64,000 bases of DNA from Arion vulgaris. Taxonomy: Eukaryota; Mollusca; Gastropoda; Stylommatophora; Arionidae. The notes beneath the pieces were generated by a model. It saw only the letters and a program-made list of their open reading frames with translations, did not search any database and was not told the DNA's origin. The stretch lies in contig CM036756.1 of assembly GCA_020796225.1 (NCBI GenBank), positions 46,913,363 through 46,977,362 of the forward strand, written 5' to 3'. Positions 32,458 through 43,737 of the stretch are shown piece by piece. The stretch's first letter is position 1. Each line of letters opens with the position of its first letter. A program made the translations under genes and the position numbers.

Positions 32458-32569
32458 ATGGTCACCATGTGTAAACATACATGTGAATGAATTAGTGGAC
32501 ACTTCTCCACAAAGTGAAAACACCAATCAAATGTGAGATTAATATGTAAGGAAATATATTAAAATAAAC

Positions 32570-32815
32570 AGGGTATAAAGTCGAAGGATTGACTTCATTG
32601 CTACAGGTTTTACCCCATATGACTTGATCTCTCTCAGCAGAAATGGCACACCATTTGCTGAGAGTATTGCACTATGCAAGAGCTCAGGCAACAATCCTAG
32701 GGGTCTCTAAAAATATGCCCCTATGCACAAAAGGATGTGGTCCAGATTCGAACCCACGACCTTCAGAAAGGAAAGGTTTAACCACTAAGCCACTGATACC
32801 CTCAGAGATATTAGA
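32570..32815 (-). mobile_element. SINE-1, full-length, well preserved
   Basis: On the - strand: A box gtggcttagtggttaaacc, B box gggttcgaatctgg about 30 bp on, then cctaggattgttgcctgagct, ttgcatagtgcaatactctcagc, catatggggtaaaacc, caatgaagtcaatccttcgac. The clearest copy for defining family ends. Confidence 0.85.
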
Positions 32816-33059
32816 ATAAATAAATGAATTGAAAGACATTGATAGATTAAAGAACAGAAAGGGAAAGATTTATAACAGTGATAAAGAATAAGATTGAGGA
32901 CACTAAAGCGTAGAAAAAAAATATGAACAAACACATACTTGCAGAAATTGCCATCACATTCCGCACATGGAAGTGAGGATAATAGTTAACATCAAATTGT
33001 GAGCTTTCTCACTATTCTTTACCTTTTCCTCATGTTAGGAAAGATAATATATATATTAT

Positions 33060-34022
33060 ATACTAGCTAATTAACCCGGCTCTGCACGGGTGAAAGTTGT
33101 TATTAATCCTTGATGAAGAATTGGTTAAGCCTTTCCAAAAGATGTCATCTAATAGCATGAATTGTATTTTCTGATATTTTTTAAGAAATAGTTTGAATCG
33201 GCTATGTCGTTGTTAAACGATTTTAACGGTTCAAGTGGTTCTTGTAATGCTTCACGCTAATCATAGTAGCGTCTTCGCATTCTTCCTAATTATTTAAAAA
33301 TTTCTATAGTGTAGTTTGAAACAGAAAAGTGAAGTTGTAATGATATGAAAATTATACATTCTGCGCAAATCAACGCAAACGAAAACGCAACCAACTAATG
33401 GTGTATTTTTTGTAAATACGATCGGCATTAGAAAGATAAAAAAAAGATTGCATGTTTATTATACGATGCAAAGGAACGACCTTACCACAGGCACAAAACG
33501 GCGGGAAATCCGTTAGAGAAGTAGAACTTCACTAAATGTCCCTGGTTTCACGACAAGTCGTTCGGACTACAGGTCTCCTGAAAAGATAGTTTGAAACTGA
33601 AAGATAAACTTATAACGACTTGATAATTATACAACTTACGCAAATCAACGCAAATGCAGGCGTCATGGCTAACGCATGAATTCACAGCGGGCGATCGCAA
33701 AGAAGAAGTAAATGTCTAGGACATGAGGGGACATAATCAATTTGACAGAGACCAATTTGTGATTTTAATAATTACATCCCTTTGACCATTTGGCAAATGT
33801 GACTTTTCTTCAGGTAAAGCACGAAGTAATACTGGATTAGAAATCGCAAATTGGATTTTATTTATTTTTTAAACTAATCTTGGTCTGATTTTGAAACTTT
33901 TTCTTTTACTGATCTAAACTTTTGATGATAAAATTTTGCAGAAAAAATGATGAATATTGGATGTAAACTGAGGCGATGTATACCCGGACACACATCAGAC
34001 ACTAAGATTTATATATATAGAG
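33060..34022. mobile_element. Interspersed element, about 960 bp, unclassified
   Basis: Begins tatatactagctaattaacccggctctgcacggg and ends ctaagatttatatatatagag, a start/end pair typical of non-coding elements in many invertebrates. Contains an internal duplication: agtttgaaac...gcaaatcaacgcaaa at 33311-33385 and 33585-33655. Coding frames are broken. Superfamily not assigned. Confidence 0.5.
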
Positions 34023-34194
34023 ATATAAACAACCAGTTTCTCTTCATTGCTCAATATCTCCTTCTTTGACGTCAGACAATCTATTCTAAGCATGTCAGAT
34101 ATTACTGCAATTCTATGATAATCAATAGACAATGTCATGTGTTCAAGGCAAGATCTGTGAGATGGAAGAATGGTTGGTAATGAATTTTCAACAT

Positions 34195-35400
34195 GTTCAG
34201 TCTCATGTTACTGAAGTATACATTTTACTTACTTGATCCACCCCTTGAGGAACATAGGGAGTCAAAAATTATCCTACATTTTTCCTGGTCTCTGGTTGTT
34301 TTCTTTATGACTTCCCAGTACAGTTCAGCATCCTACCGCTCATTAAAACAACTTCATCTTCAGGTCTATTTAGGACGTCCCCTTTTCCGTTTCTCTTGCG
34401 GGCTCCACTCAAGTGCTTGCCTAGTGACACTCTTTTTCTTCCACAGGGTATGCTCGATCCATCGCCACTTTATCCTCCTGACCTGGGCCATCATGGGTTC
34501 CTGCTCTGTTCTTATTCAAAGGTCTGTACTTGCCACTCTGTCATACCATATCAATCTGAGCACATGCTGAAGACATTTGTTGATAATGGTCTGAATCTTA
34601 TTTGTATTTAACTTGGTGACTCGCCAAATTTCTTAGCATATAACAAGACAGATTTCACATTTCAACTGAATATCCTGGCCTGGCCTTTGTTTTGGTGGAG
34701 ATGGCAGTAGATGTCCATACAGTGAGCAGGAATGCAAAGATAAACAAATTCGTCATCTTCTATAGTCACACCACCAATCAATATCAGGTCTTCTTGTGTG
34801 TTTTTTCGCAATACTTTTGTCTTCTCTTGGCTGATTTTAAGACTGACCCATTGCGCCATATTTGCCTGTGCATATACTTTTTCCTGCATGTCTTGTAGTC
34901 TGTGCGAGGGCAAGGTAAGATTATCTGCAAAGTCCAGGTCCTATAATTTTGACATAAGTGTCCACTGAATGCCTTTTCCATACCCGGCATATGCTGTAAG
35001 TGTAACCCAATCAAGTAGTACCAAGAAGAGGAGTGGGACAGCAGGTATCCTTGTCTTACACCAGCAGTGACCAGGAATTTCTCTAACAGTCTTCCATCAT
35101 GGATAACCTGGCAAGCAAATCCTTCATAGCAGTTGTTTGGATGATGTTTACAATCTTCTCTGGTACCCCATAGTGTTTCATATTGATTGCCAATATGTGC
35201 TGTCAAATGCCTTCTCAAAATCAACAAAACATATGTAGAGTGGAGTCTGCCACTCCATTGTTGGTTCTACGATGGTCCTAGGGTGGCTATCTGGTTGTTA
35301 CAAGATCTATCTTTCCTGAATCCAGCCAGTTCATCTCTAAGCCTCCATCAGTCAATGACCTCTTTCATTCAGTCCAACATTTTGGAGGGCTGATTTTGTT
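34195..35400 (-). mobile_element. LINE, RT domain to C-terminus
   Basis: Decayed 1.2-kb element. Broken - strand frames show Y-E-G-F-A-C-Q-V-I-H-D-G-R-L, then F-L-V-T-A-G-V-R-Q-G-Y-L-L-S (RT region B), L-P-S-H-R-L-Q-D-M-Q and L-K-I-S-Q-E-K-T-K-V-L-R (RT D region) and I-T-I-E-D-D-type residues. At the 3' end come K-R-K-R-G-R-P-K and a Cys-Ser-Ser-rich terminus. Many frameshifts. In FAM53 intron 1. Confidence 0.85.
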
Positions 35401-35792
35401 TCGACCTCTTACTTATTTCCTTTTCAATTAAAATAGAATGTGTATTACTCTTGTACGGTTGTTCTCAAAGCTACTTCAGAATAAAACTTATAACAAATAA
35501 AGTTCACTATTTAAGAAGTTTTAAATATCTACTGAACATTGGAATTTATTGAAGACAAGAGTTTTGCTTATTGGCAAACTCAAAAGTTGACACAATACTA
35601 TTTATTTTGCAGATATATTTTCAAGGTGTAACTGAATATACAGTTGCGAGGAAATTATGTCAACTTCAATTAAGACCAAATCTGTCATTACGTTTGTGTT
35701 TGATCCAAAAGTTGATACTAATAGAGTACAACATCATTGTTAACTATACACATTTTCAAGTGATCTTTTTCTTCCTCCTAACTCAAGTATAC

Positions 35793-36206
35793 ATTTCTGT
35801 GATATTCTTCTGTCTTACCAAAGTATTCACTTCTGTGATCTTCTTCTGTCTTACCAAAGTATACACTTCTGTGATCTTCTTCTGTCTTACCAAAGTATAC
35901 ACTTCTGTGATCTTCTGTCTTACCAAAGTATACACTTCTGTGATCTTCTTCTGTCTTACCAAAGTATACACTTCTGTGATCTTCTTCTGTCTTACCAAAG
36001 TATACACTTCTGTGATCTTCTTCTGTCTTACCAAAGTATACACTTCTGTGATCTTCTTCTGTCTTACCAAAGTAGACACTTGTGTGATGATCTTCTGTCT
36101 TACCAAAGTATACACTTCTGTGATCTTCTTCTGTCTTACCAAAGTAGACACTTCTGTGATGATCTTCTGTCTTACCAAAGTAGACACTTCTGTGATCTTA
36201 TTCTCC
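35793..36206. repeat. 36-bp minisatellite open on both strands
   Basis: Unit cttaccaaagtatacacttc + tgtgatcttcttctgt, about 11-12 copies; one unit lacks 3 bp and several carry tagaca for tataca. Since units are 36 or 33 bp, frames are open on + (35571-36230) and - (35783-36217), giving 12-residue repeats such as V-Y-T-S-V-I-F-F-C-L-T-K. Not regarded as coding. Confidence 0.93.
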
Positions 36207-36383
36207 ATGTTAAACACACACTTCTATTAAAATTTAATGCCCCAGTCCCATTTCTCCGCCGCTATCATCGCCATAACTGTGTACATTCTACAGAGTTAAG
36301 CCTAGTCTCAGAATAAGAGCAGCAATGTTCCGCTCCAGCTATCTCATTTATCGATCACATTTGCACGTGCTTTCAACTATTAA

Positions 36384-36452
36384 GAAGGGAGATTGGGGAG
36401 GGATTGGGGAGGGAGATTGGGAGGGAGATTGGGGAGGGAGATTGGGGAGAGA
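36384..36452 (+). repeat. G-rich imperfect repeat
   Basis: About seven alternating ggga(g/t)... units of the type gggagattgggga. Runs of three or four G are spaced by 3-7 bases, compatible with a G-quadruplex on the + strand. Confidence 0.7.
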
Positions 36453-36989
36453 TAAAAGATAAAACAGGACCTACAAGTTGAGACGAAAAATGGGGTGAGA
36501 TTACAAAATAAATTAGTCATTAAAACAAAATACGACAACCAGGATACCGTTATCAAAAATATATGGAGATGGGGTGGGCAGTGGTTGAGAAAATGTAAAA
36601 AAGAAATGCAAATTAACATTACATGAAAGTAGAACAGAAGTAACACGCCATCTCGTAGAAAGACAAGATGGGTAAGAAAACACTAACGTGTTGAAAAGTT
36701 AGATAGAATCGAAAGAAAAAAACAGCATGAAAGACAACAATGGAAGAATGTGCGTGATCCTTAGGAAGAACAGTTAATAAGTGTGAAAAACTCAAGAGTC
36801 GAGCAGTGAAGTCACCAAGCGCTGAACGTATACAGGCAACAGGAGATATGATTGAGTGATCAATAGTACAGTCTGCGACAGCATTCTTCTCAGGGCGGTA
36901 GTACGGATGTGCGTTTTCGTTACTTTCAACTAACTGTAACGACTTGTTACTTTTGAAACATACTCGATATCTGAGCACGGCTCCATGCG

Positions 36990-37136
36990 AGACCCGTGTC
37001 CAATTCACAAGGCCAATGATATTTTTCTGTTGTGGACATAATGAAAAATCCTAACCTGAACAGCTTCGCGACGACTACACTAGCCATTAAATTCCCCAGG
37101 CTCTCGTCCCACCCCGCCCTAAAAAAGCGGTACTAC
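36990..37136 (+). mobile_element. SINE-2, 5'-shortened
   Basis: gcgagacccgtgtccaattcac (B box area), ttctgttgtggacataatg, aaatcctaacctgaacagcttcgc, ttaaattccccaggctctcgtcccacc, ccctaaaaaagcggtactac. Ends 25 bp before a SINE-1 copy. Confidence 0.8.
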
Positions 37137-37161
37137 AGACAGTCACGACAGTTACTTAGTA

Positions 37162-37402
37162 CTGTCATTGTGGCGGAGTGGTAAGACGTTCGCTTTGCGT
37201 TCTGAAAGTCGTGAGTTCGATCTCAGATCAGGTCATTCGGTTCACATGTGCAGTTTTTCGTGAGATCTCTAGAATTATTACTGGAGTTACGGAGTTGGTG
37301 CTTTCTGCAATACGCTCGCCAGTTATGCGTGCTATTTTGAGGGAGAGAGATGGAGTAATATAGGAGACAAAAGTGACAATGAAACCAGTCCTTATTCTTG
37401 AG
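37162..37402 (+). mobile_element. SINE-1
   Basis: A box gtggcggagtggtaagacg, B box gagttcgatctc. The body keeps tagaattattactggagttacggag and gcaatacgctcgcc. The tail ccagtccttattcttgag is diverged from the 32570 copy. Confidence 0.75.
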
Positions 37403-37714
37403 ATCCTGTTTTGATACTTAGTAATCGTTGGCATTATTAGCAGCACAACTTGGCGCACTGTCAAAATGTCATCTATGCATGGTTTGTCATTGACTAAAAC
37501 ATGCTTGTTATTTTATCATTGTCTTATCCAATGATGTTTTCATTTACTGAAGGATCACTCTGCTAATTATTTTACTAGTTGGCGATAACAGGGTTATTCC
37601 TTTCCAGTTGTTATGATTTTCGAAATCCCCGTCCTGTTGTAACATGATAATAGAGCATATTCATCATTCTTCAGTCATGACTTCTTTATCCTATATGAAC
37701 AAATGAAAATCATG

Positions 37715-37950
37715 GCGTATCATGTACAGGACTTAGTCATCAACCACAGTAAACGAGTTGCCGATTTTCTAGGCCCCACTTATATGTTCAGTAGTTTGCC
37801 ATTGCTTTCTGAACGGCGGGGTCTATTTTTACCGTTCGTAAACATCCACGGACACGAATTTGCTTGCAAACTGCCTGCCCTGCCGCAGAGTTTAATAAAT
37901 CAGGCAGACTTGGGTTGTAATCGAGCTGACTAGCGCTTAAACTACAGGTG
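37715..37950 (-). mobile_element. SINE-4
   Basis: Reverse complement of the 61850-62105 type: tagtcatcaaccacagtaaacgagttg...gatttctag, tatatgttcagtagtttgccattgctttctgaacgg, tttgcttgcaaactg. A head with gggttgtaatcgagctgactagcgc marks the tRNA-like end near 37920. Confidence 0.7.
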
Positions 37951-38619
37951 CTCACCTTTAACTTATATATCATTGAGAATTTTGTACAAGAGTCTTGCTG
38001 TCTCCGATTCTTCTGCTATCAGCATTGTTTGCACAAACTTCATGACTGCCAGCTGTTTTCTTCTTCTTCTGTATATTATTGGTTTCTTTAACCTCTACTT
38101 ATGAGATGTGTTCTATGTTTATGTCTAATTCCTCTTCTGATATGTTAGTAAGCACAAGCGGATTTAGAGGGTGTTAAATAGTGGGAGGAAAGTCACCAGG
38201 TCAATTATTGTCTTTGATATTCCACATGTATGGTGAGACGTAACTGGGTGGAGGTACTGGTACAGACAATGATCAGAGAAATCACCGTCATGTTTCTCCC
38301 TGGGCACGCAGTGTAACAGTGGGTGTGTGATTGATTCTTATTATGCCTCCAGCACTGGGAACAGCACCGAAATCAGAGCTGTAAACGGCCACCAGATAAT
38401 CCACTTGAAGAACGATGATGAATACTTTTTTTTATCTTATCCTCTAGAATAAATTGGCCACGGCACCATCGGTATTTACACCTGGATAAAGATGATCCTC
38501 TGTAGACATGAATTTATTATGATTCTATTCTGTCAATTCTGTCAATAATGACACCAACAGTCATTTCAACGATTTGTCAACTCATAATTTATTTTATTTA
38601 GCTCACTTTACTGGGACAT

Positions 38620-38912
38620 CAGCCGCTGTAGCATAGTTGTTAGTGAACTCGCTCCGCAAGGCTGGTGGTCTCGGTTCAGCTCCCGCAATGCGCGTGAAAT
38701 TTTTCCCGACCACGACGGCTCTCAGATCGACCCAGCCTCAACTGGGTACCAGACATGCTCTGGGAAAGTAAAGGCGGCTGGCGTCATGCTGACCACATCA
38801 CCCCTCGTGTGCCGACGGTCAATGAAAAATACAGGCCTAACACTGTATTGACCTATATACCACGAGGTATGAAAGGGTTCCTTTACTCTTTACTTACTGG
38901 GACCTCATATTA
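38620..38912 (+). mobile_element. SINE-5 (tRNA-derived, single copy here)
   Basis: A box tgtagcatagttgttagtg, B box ctcggttcagctcc, spaced about 40 bp. A GC-rich body follows (cgaccacgacggctctcagatcg, gcctcaactgggtacc, ctgggaaagtaaaggcggctggcg) and a 3' end cacgaggtatgaaagggttcctttac. No second copy in the window. Confidence 0.65.
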
Positions 38913-38934
38913 TAACAACTAAACAACAACCAGA

Positions 38935-40870
38935 ATCACAAAAATCAGTTTTCTAATAGTAATGAATGCTAGAGAATCTTCTTACATCTATTAACAATGT
39001 TAATAGTAATGAATGCTAGAATTCTTCTACATCTATTAACAATGTCTAATAGTAATGAATGCTAGAGAATCTTCCTACATCTATTAACAATGTCTAACAG
39101 TAATGAATGCTAGAGAATCTTCCTACATCTATTAACAATGTTCTAAAGTAATGAATGCTAGAGAATCTTCTACATCTATTAACAATGTCTAATAGTAATG
39201 AATGCTAGAGAATCTTCTTACATCTATTAACAATGTCTAACAGTAATGAATGCTAGAGAATCTTCCTACATCTATTAACAATGTCTAACAGTAATGAATG
39301 CTAGAGATTCTTCCTACATCTATTAACAATGTTCTAACAGTAATGAATGCTAGAGATCTTCTACATCTATTAACAATGTCTAATAGTAATGAATGCCAGA
39401 GATTCTTCCTACATCTATTAACAATGTCTGATAGTAATGAATGCTAGAGATTCTTCCTACATCTATTAACAATGTTCTAACAGTAATGAATGCAGAGATT
39501 CTTCCTATATCTATTAACAATGTCTGATAGTAATGAATGCTAGAGATTCTTCCTACATCTATTAACAATGTCTAATAGTAATGAATGCCAGAGATTCTTC
39601 CTACATCCATTAACAATGTTCTAATAGTAATGAATGCTAGAATTCTTCCTACATCTATTAACAGTAATTCTACATATAATAGAATTTCTAGAGATTCTTC
39701 CTAATCATTAACAATGTTCTAATAATAATGAATGCTAGAGATTCTTCCTACATCTATTAACAATGTCTAATATTAATGAATGCTAGAATTTTTCACACAT
39801 CTATTACAATGTCTAATAGTAATGAATGCTAGAGAATCTTCCTACATCTATTAACAATGTCTAACAGTAATGAATGCCTGAGAGATTCTTCCTACATCTA
39901 TTACAATGTCTAATAGTAATGAATGTCAGAGATTCTTCCTTATCATTAACAATGTCTAATAGAATGAATGCTAGATTCTTCCTCAATCTATTAACAATGT
40001 CTATCAGTAATGAATGCTAGAATTCTTCCTACATTCTATTAACAATGTCTAATAGTAATGAATGCTAGAATTCTTCCTACATCTATTAACAATGTCTAAC
40101 AGTAATGAATGCCAGAGATTCTTCCTACATCTATTAACAATGTCTAATAGTAATGAATGCTAGAAATTCTTCCTACATCTATTAACAATGTCTAATAGTA
40201 ATGAATGCTAGAGATTCTTCCTACATCTATTAACAATGTCTAATAGTAATGAATGCTAGAGAATCTTCCTACATCTATTAACAATGTTCTAATAGTAATG
40301 AATGCTAGAGAATCTTCCTACATCTATTAACAATGTCTAATAGTAATGAATGCTAGAGATTCTTCCTACATCTATTAACAATGTTCTAATAATAATGAAT
40401 GCTAGAGATTCTTCCTACATCTATTAACAATGTCTAATAATAATGAATGCCAGAGATTCTTCCTACATCTATTAACAATGTCTAATAGTAATGAATGTCA
40501 GAGAATCTTCCTACATCTATTAACAATGTTCTAATAGTAATGAATGCTAGAGAATCTTCCTACATCTATTAACAATGTTCTAATAGTAATGAATGCTAGA
40601 GATTCTTCCTACATCTATTAACAATGTCTAATAGTAATGAATGCTAGAGATTCTTCCTACATCTATTAACAATGTTCTAATAATAATGAATGCTAGAGAT
40701 TCTTCCTACATCTATTAACAATGTCTAATAATAATGAATGCCAGAGATTCTTCCTACATCTATTAACAATGTCTAATAGTAATGAATGTCAGAGAATCTT
40801 CCTACATCTATTAACAATGTTCTAATAGTAATGAATGCTAGAGATTCTTCCTACATCTATTAACAATGTC
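38935..40870. repeat. 48-bp satellite array in FAM53 intron 1
   Basis: Unit gtctaatagtaatgaatgct + agagattcttcctacatcta + ttaacaat (48 bp), about 40 copies by length. Common one-base variants: gtctaa/gttctaa, agagat/agagaa, gctag/gccag/gtcag. The part 39600-40020 shows many indels, while 40100-40870 is nearly uniform, with a block of several units repeated as a higher-order unit (40300-40560 resembles 40590-40830). Confidence 0.95.
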
Positions 40871-40879
40871 TCCATTATA

Positions 40880-41635
40880 CTCCTCTACCATATCAAAATA
40901 GCGTGGTGGTAATTTCAAGCATATCTTCCCAGTAATACATAGATCAGTACTGTCTCAATAAGAATAAGAACAAACAAGTCTCATCCTTACCATGTGATTC
41001 ATGTACGCCCAGAATTATGTGTATCGAATCAATCAACTCGGTATCACTTCTGTCGAGCACTGTAATCTCGTTTCTAAATTATACGCTATCCATGAAAATG
41101 TTTAGTTACCAGGAAATAATCGACATGTCCATGAGAGCGTTAACATCTTCTATGCTCTCTACTAAGCTACCTCAAATACTGATACAGACCTTGTCACTGG
41201 CTTCTGTTCCTCCATCAAAGAATCTCTTGGACAGAGACCATGAACTGCTCGATCTTCATTCAGCTCAATGTTCTGTCTCTCTTCTAATTTGTCAGTTTCA
41301 GCCTTATTTATACTTCCTAACAATTTCGCCACAAGAATTCCCAAAGTTTCCAGAAATGTACTATTATGGTGTTTACAAAACAACTCAAGCTAATTCCCGA
41401 TAAATAAATATAGTTTCTCTCCAAGTCAACCTGATTACGCAATACTTCCGGCTTTCAGAAGGTTCCAAATGCCTCAAACTGCTAATTGTGAGCGAAAACT
41501 TCCACTAACTATTCTGCACTGTTCAAATTATTACGCATGTTTACACATTTTTGGTTCAAGCCAAGTTGTTGTCGCGAAAATAAATTTATAACTGGGTTAT
41601 TTTTTCTTCAAATCGAGTACTAAAAATAGGGGTCA
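40880..41635. other. No recognised feature; two overlapping open frames
   Basis: A 128-codon + frame (41017-41403) and a 73-codon - frame (41162-41383). The - frame is Glu/Lys/Leu-rich with possible helical character (K-A-E-T-D-K-L-E-E-R-Q). Neither matches a family I know. Neither has convincing splice sites. Confidence 0.25.
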
Positions 41636-41639
41636 TATA

Positions 41640-42062
41640 ACCTTGGTTACTGGCAGATCCGTCTCCAAACGGCGTCATTATTTCAACCCTTGATCTACCC
41701 CTCTCTGTTACAGCAGGAATTAAGGGTAATGAACGACCTGATAGATTTGCTGGCTTGGCTACAATATCAGAGGGAGCTACCATGGATCGAAATGACATTC
41801 TTCACGCATTTGGGAGAGTCTTTCCGAGCAGAGGAGTTTTAGAGCTGTGAATCCCACTCGCTGACCAGATTGAGAGAGATGGGTGTCCATATTGATGCAG
41901 CCCGAAAAGAACAACATACTAAATATGCAAGGAGATTGATTAATCAACATCGAACTGGTGTGTTGGGCCGATGGACTCTGCTGGATTTGCTGAGGCGGAG
42001 ATCGGAGCACCTATGGACATGTTCGGGGTGCTATGATGATAGTCCTCATATAACTGATAACT
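41640..42062 (+). mobile_element. RNase H LINE fragment
   Basis: Frames show G-I-K-G-N-E-R-P-D-R-F-A-G-L-A (RNase H; Ala-Asp replaced by Pro-Asp), then R-K-E-Q-H-T-K-Y-A-R-R-L-I-N-Q-H-R-T-G, W-T-L-L-D-L-L-R-R-R-S-E-H-L-W-T-C-S-G-C. One frame change near 41860. In FAM53 intron 1. Confidence 0.82.
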
Positions 42063-42244
42063 GATTCCACATGTGACTTTTCGACGTTTTCGCTTTTGCT
42101 GCAATTCTCTTGAAGCCATTGGACACGATCGGATCTTCGTACCAGGTCGTACCAAGTCATTATATATGTTATATTTTCTTTGCTCTTCGCCCTCTTATAC
42201 TTGGGATATATGTTCTAGTATTTCATTTAGTAATTCGTGTTTGT

Positions 42245-42310
42245 ATGTGTTGTCATGATAAGGACATATGGTCGAAATGTCGATTATAGTTATTTTTCCT
42301 ATTTAATTAT
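42245..42310 (+). mobile_element. Possible Penelope-like 3' end
   Basis: catgataaggacatatggtcgaaatgtcg resembles the cttgataaaggcc...ggtcgaaacgt motif of the 25.9-kb element. Short and diverged. Confidence 0.35.
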
Positions 42311-42404
42311 TTACTTTTTCCCTTATAAAAACTGTCGTTTACCTTCGTTCATAGCACCAATACAATCGCCCAGTAGTCGTTAGGTATCGAGTACGTCATC
42401 CTTG

Positions 42405-42475
42405 GTTACACTTGTTATGTTTGGATCGAGTATTCGAGTAACGAATCATTACTATTCGCACATCACTACAAGGTG
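42405..42475. repeat. Terminal part of a tagtgatgtg-type element
   Basis: cgagtattcgagtaacgaatcattactattcgcacatcacta. The reverse complement starts tagtgatgtgcgaat, like ttagtgatgtgaatt at 62357. Possibly one end of a DNA transposon; the partner end was not found. Confidence 0.35.
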
Positions 42476-42794
42476 GTGCCCTGTGGCGTTGAAAGGATAG
42501 CTATTTTCGGAAATAGCAACAAGCCTAATGGCCAGCGTGCTAAATGAATCATCTGCAAGCGTGCACTATATTTTGGGTTACTTCACGTGTATTTTATTTT
42601 TATTTACACTCTTGTCAGAAAGTGTGAGTATTTAGCTTTTCTCACACTAACTCACACTTATTTACTTACGTAAGCGCATCAACTGACAAAAGCTGACTTA
42701 TATACACATACGCAAGGATACACACACATACTGCCTCGGAAATATTGACTGCGATTGATATATCAGTATGTCTCTGCGTTATAGTGATACAATA

Positions 42795-43364
42795 GTTCAT
42801 AAGTACGGTTCCAACTTCACTGCAACGGGTCACCCCATAATTGCTCCGTTCCTGTGCCAATGAAAATCACACGAAATGCTAACAACTGTGAAACGTTTCC
42901 TGTGTGAACTAATTCCAGAATGAAACAGCGCGTACCGCCACAAAAAAGCAACATGCACCGCATAAAATGCATATGGCCGTCGCTAATGTAGCTACACAAA
43001 ATTGTTCCTCACTAGAATTGCAATTTTTGTCGAAGGAACACCAATCACGACACAATCCAACTTTCTGACTCGCAATATAACTGCATACGGCAGATTGAGC
43101 TTGTTCGTCATAACCGATGTCCGCCATTTTCTGAATACACACAACAAACGCACGGTTGACACGGCAAAAGCATTCCACGTAACAGTCATATCTCACAACG
43201 TTGCTCAAGCACTAACTCAGTAGCTCGGCAAACGAAACCGGAAAATACCCTACCAAACATGGCGGAAATGCGCTAGCAAAGTCGTGTTCAGAATCAAACA
43301 GTTCTGACTCTGAATGGCCCTTCCGCATTCTGCCATTGCTGGATTTCCATATTTTTCCATTTCC
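42795..43364 (-). mobile_element. Retroposon G, long copy with 14-bp TSD
   Basis: 570-bp element bounded by the exact direct repeat atagtgatacaata (42781-42794 and 43365-43378), the size range of target-primed retrotransposition. The - strand frame 42909-43208 reads through 99 codons including M-A-D-I-G-Y-D-E-Q-A-Q-S-A, V-G-L-C-R-D-W-C-S-F-D-K and a Cys-rich end. A preceding frame has C-L-V-G-Y-F-P-V-S-F-A-E-L-L. No tRNA boxes, no poly(A). The second copy at 19754-20162 has its own, different TSD. It inserted into a Penelope-like remnant. Confidence 0.8.
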
Positions 43365-43378
43365 ATAGTGATACAATA

Positions 43379-43480
43379 AGTAATGTCGTTTTACAAAGCA
43401 CAACAACAGCGACGTTTCAACCAAAAGAACCTTTTCAAGCAAGGGACACAAGAACAACACTGGAAACCATACGACATTGC
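43379..43480 (-). mobile_element. Penelope-like element 3' end remnant
   Basis: The - strand reads cttgaaaaggttcttttggttgaaacgtcgctg and then ttgtaaaacgacattac, paralleling the 18.5- and 25.9-kb copies. Target of the retroposon G insertion. Confidence 0.6.
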
Positions 43481-43524
43481 TCAAGGACATTATATTATTG
43501 TTTTAAAAAAACGGTGGTTACTGC

Positions 43525-43737
43525 CTATAGTGCCGCTTTTTAGGGCAGTGTAGAACAAGAGGGATGTGTGTCTGAGAGGAATTTAATGGTCGCATGACTA
43601 GTGACGTCGCCGCGAAGCTGTTCAGGTTAGGATTTCCATTGAAGCCCATGACAGAAAAATATCCTTGACCTTACCCTGAATTAGACTCAGGTCTCCGCAT
43701 GGATCCACGCACTAATCCATTCGACCAGACGCTTGAA
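43525..43737 (-). mobile_element. SINE-2
   Basis: gccgctttttagggcagtgtagaac, gaatttaatggtcgcatgactag, cgcgaagctgttcaggttagga, cttaccctgaattagactcaggtctccgcatgg match 5190-5400. Near full length. Confidence 0.8.

Noticed and set aside
32930..33000. - strand peptide F-D-V-N-Y-Y-P-H-F-H-V-R-N-V-M with a gtatgt donor
   Set aside because: An in-frame stop and a purine-rich upstream sequence leave no usable acceptor.
34025..34195. Open stretch on the - strand (L-P-S-H-R-S-C-L-E-H-M-T-L-S-I-D-Y) that looked like an exon
   Set aside because: No donor or acceptor in place; it sits between a LINE 3' end and an unclassified element, and is likely LINE flank.
36619..37008. 129-codon - strand frame
   Set aside because: Unusual composition (F, H, S rich), runs into SINE-2 sequence and has no motif.
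37162..37240. Functional tRNA gene
   Set aside because: A and B boxes are present but acceptor stems do not pair and a SINE body follows. The same holds for 56498, 60753 and 38620.
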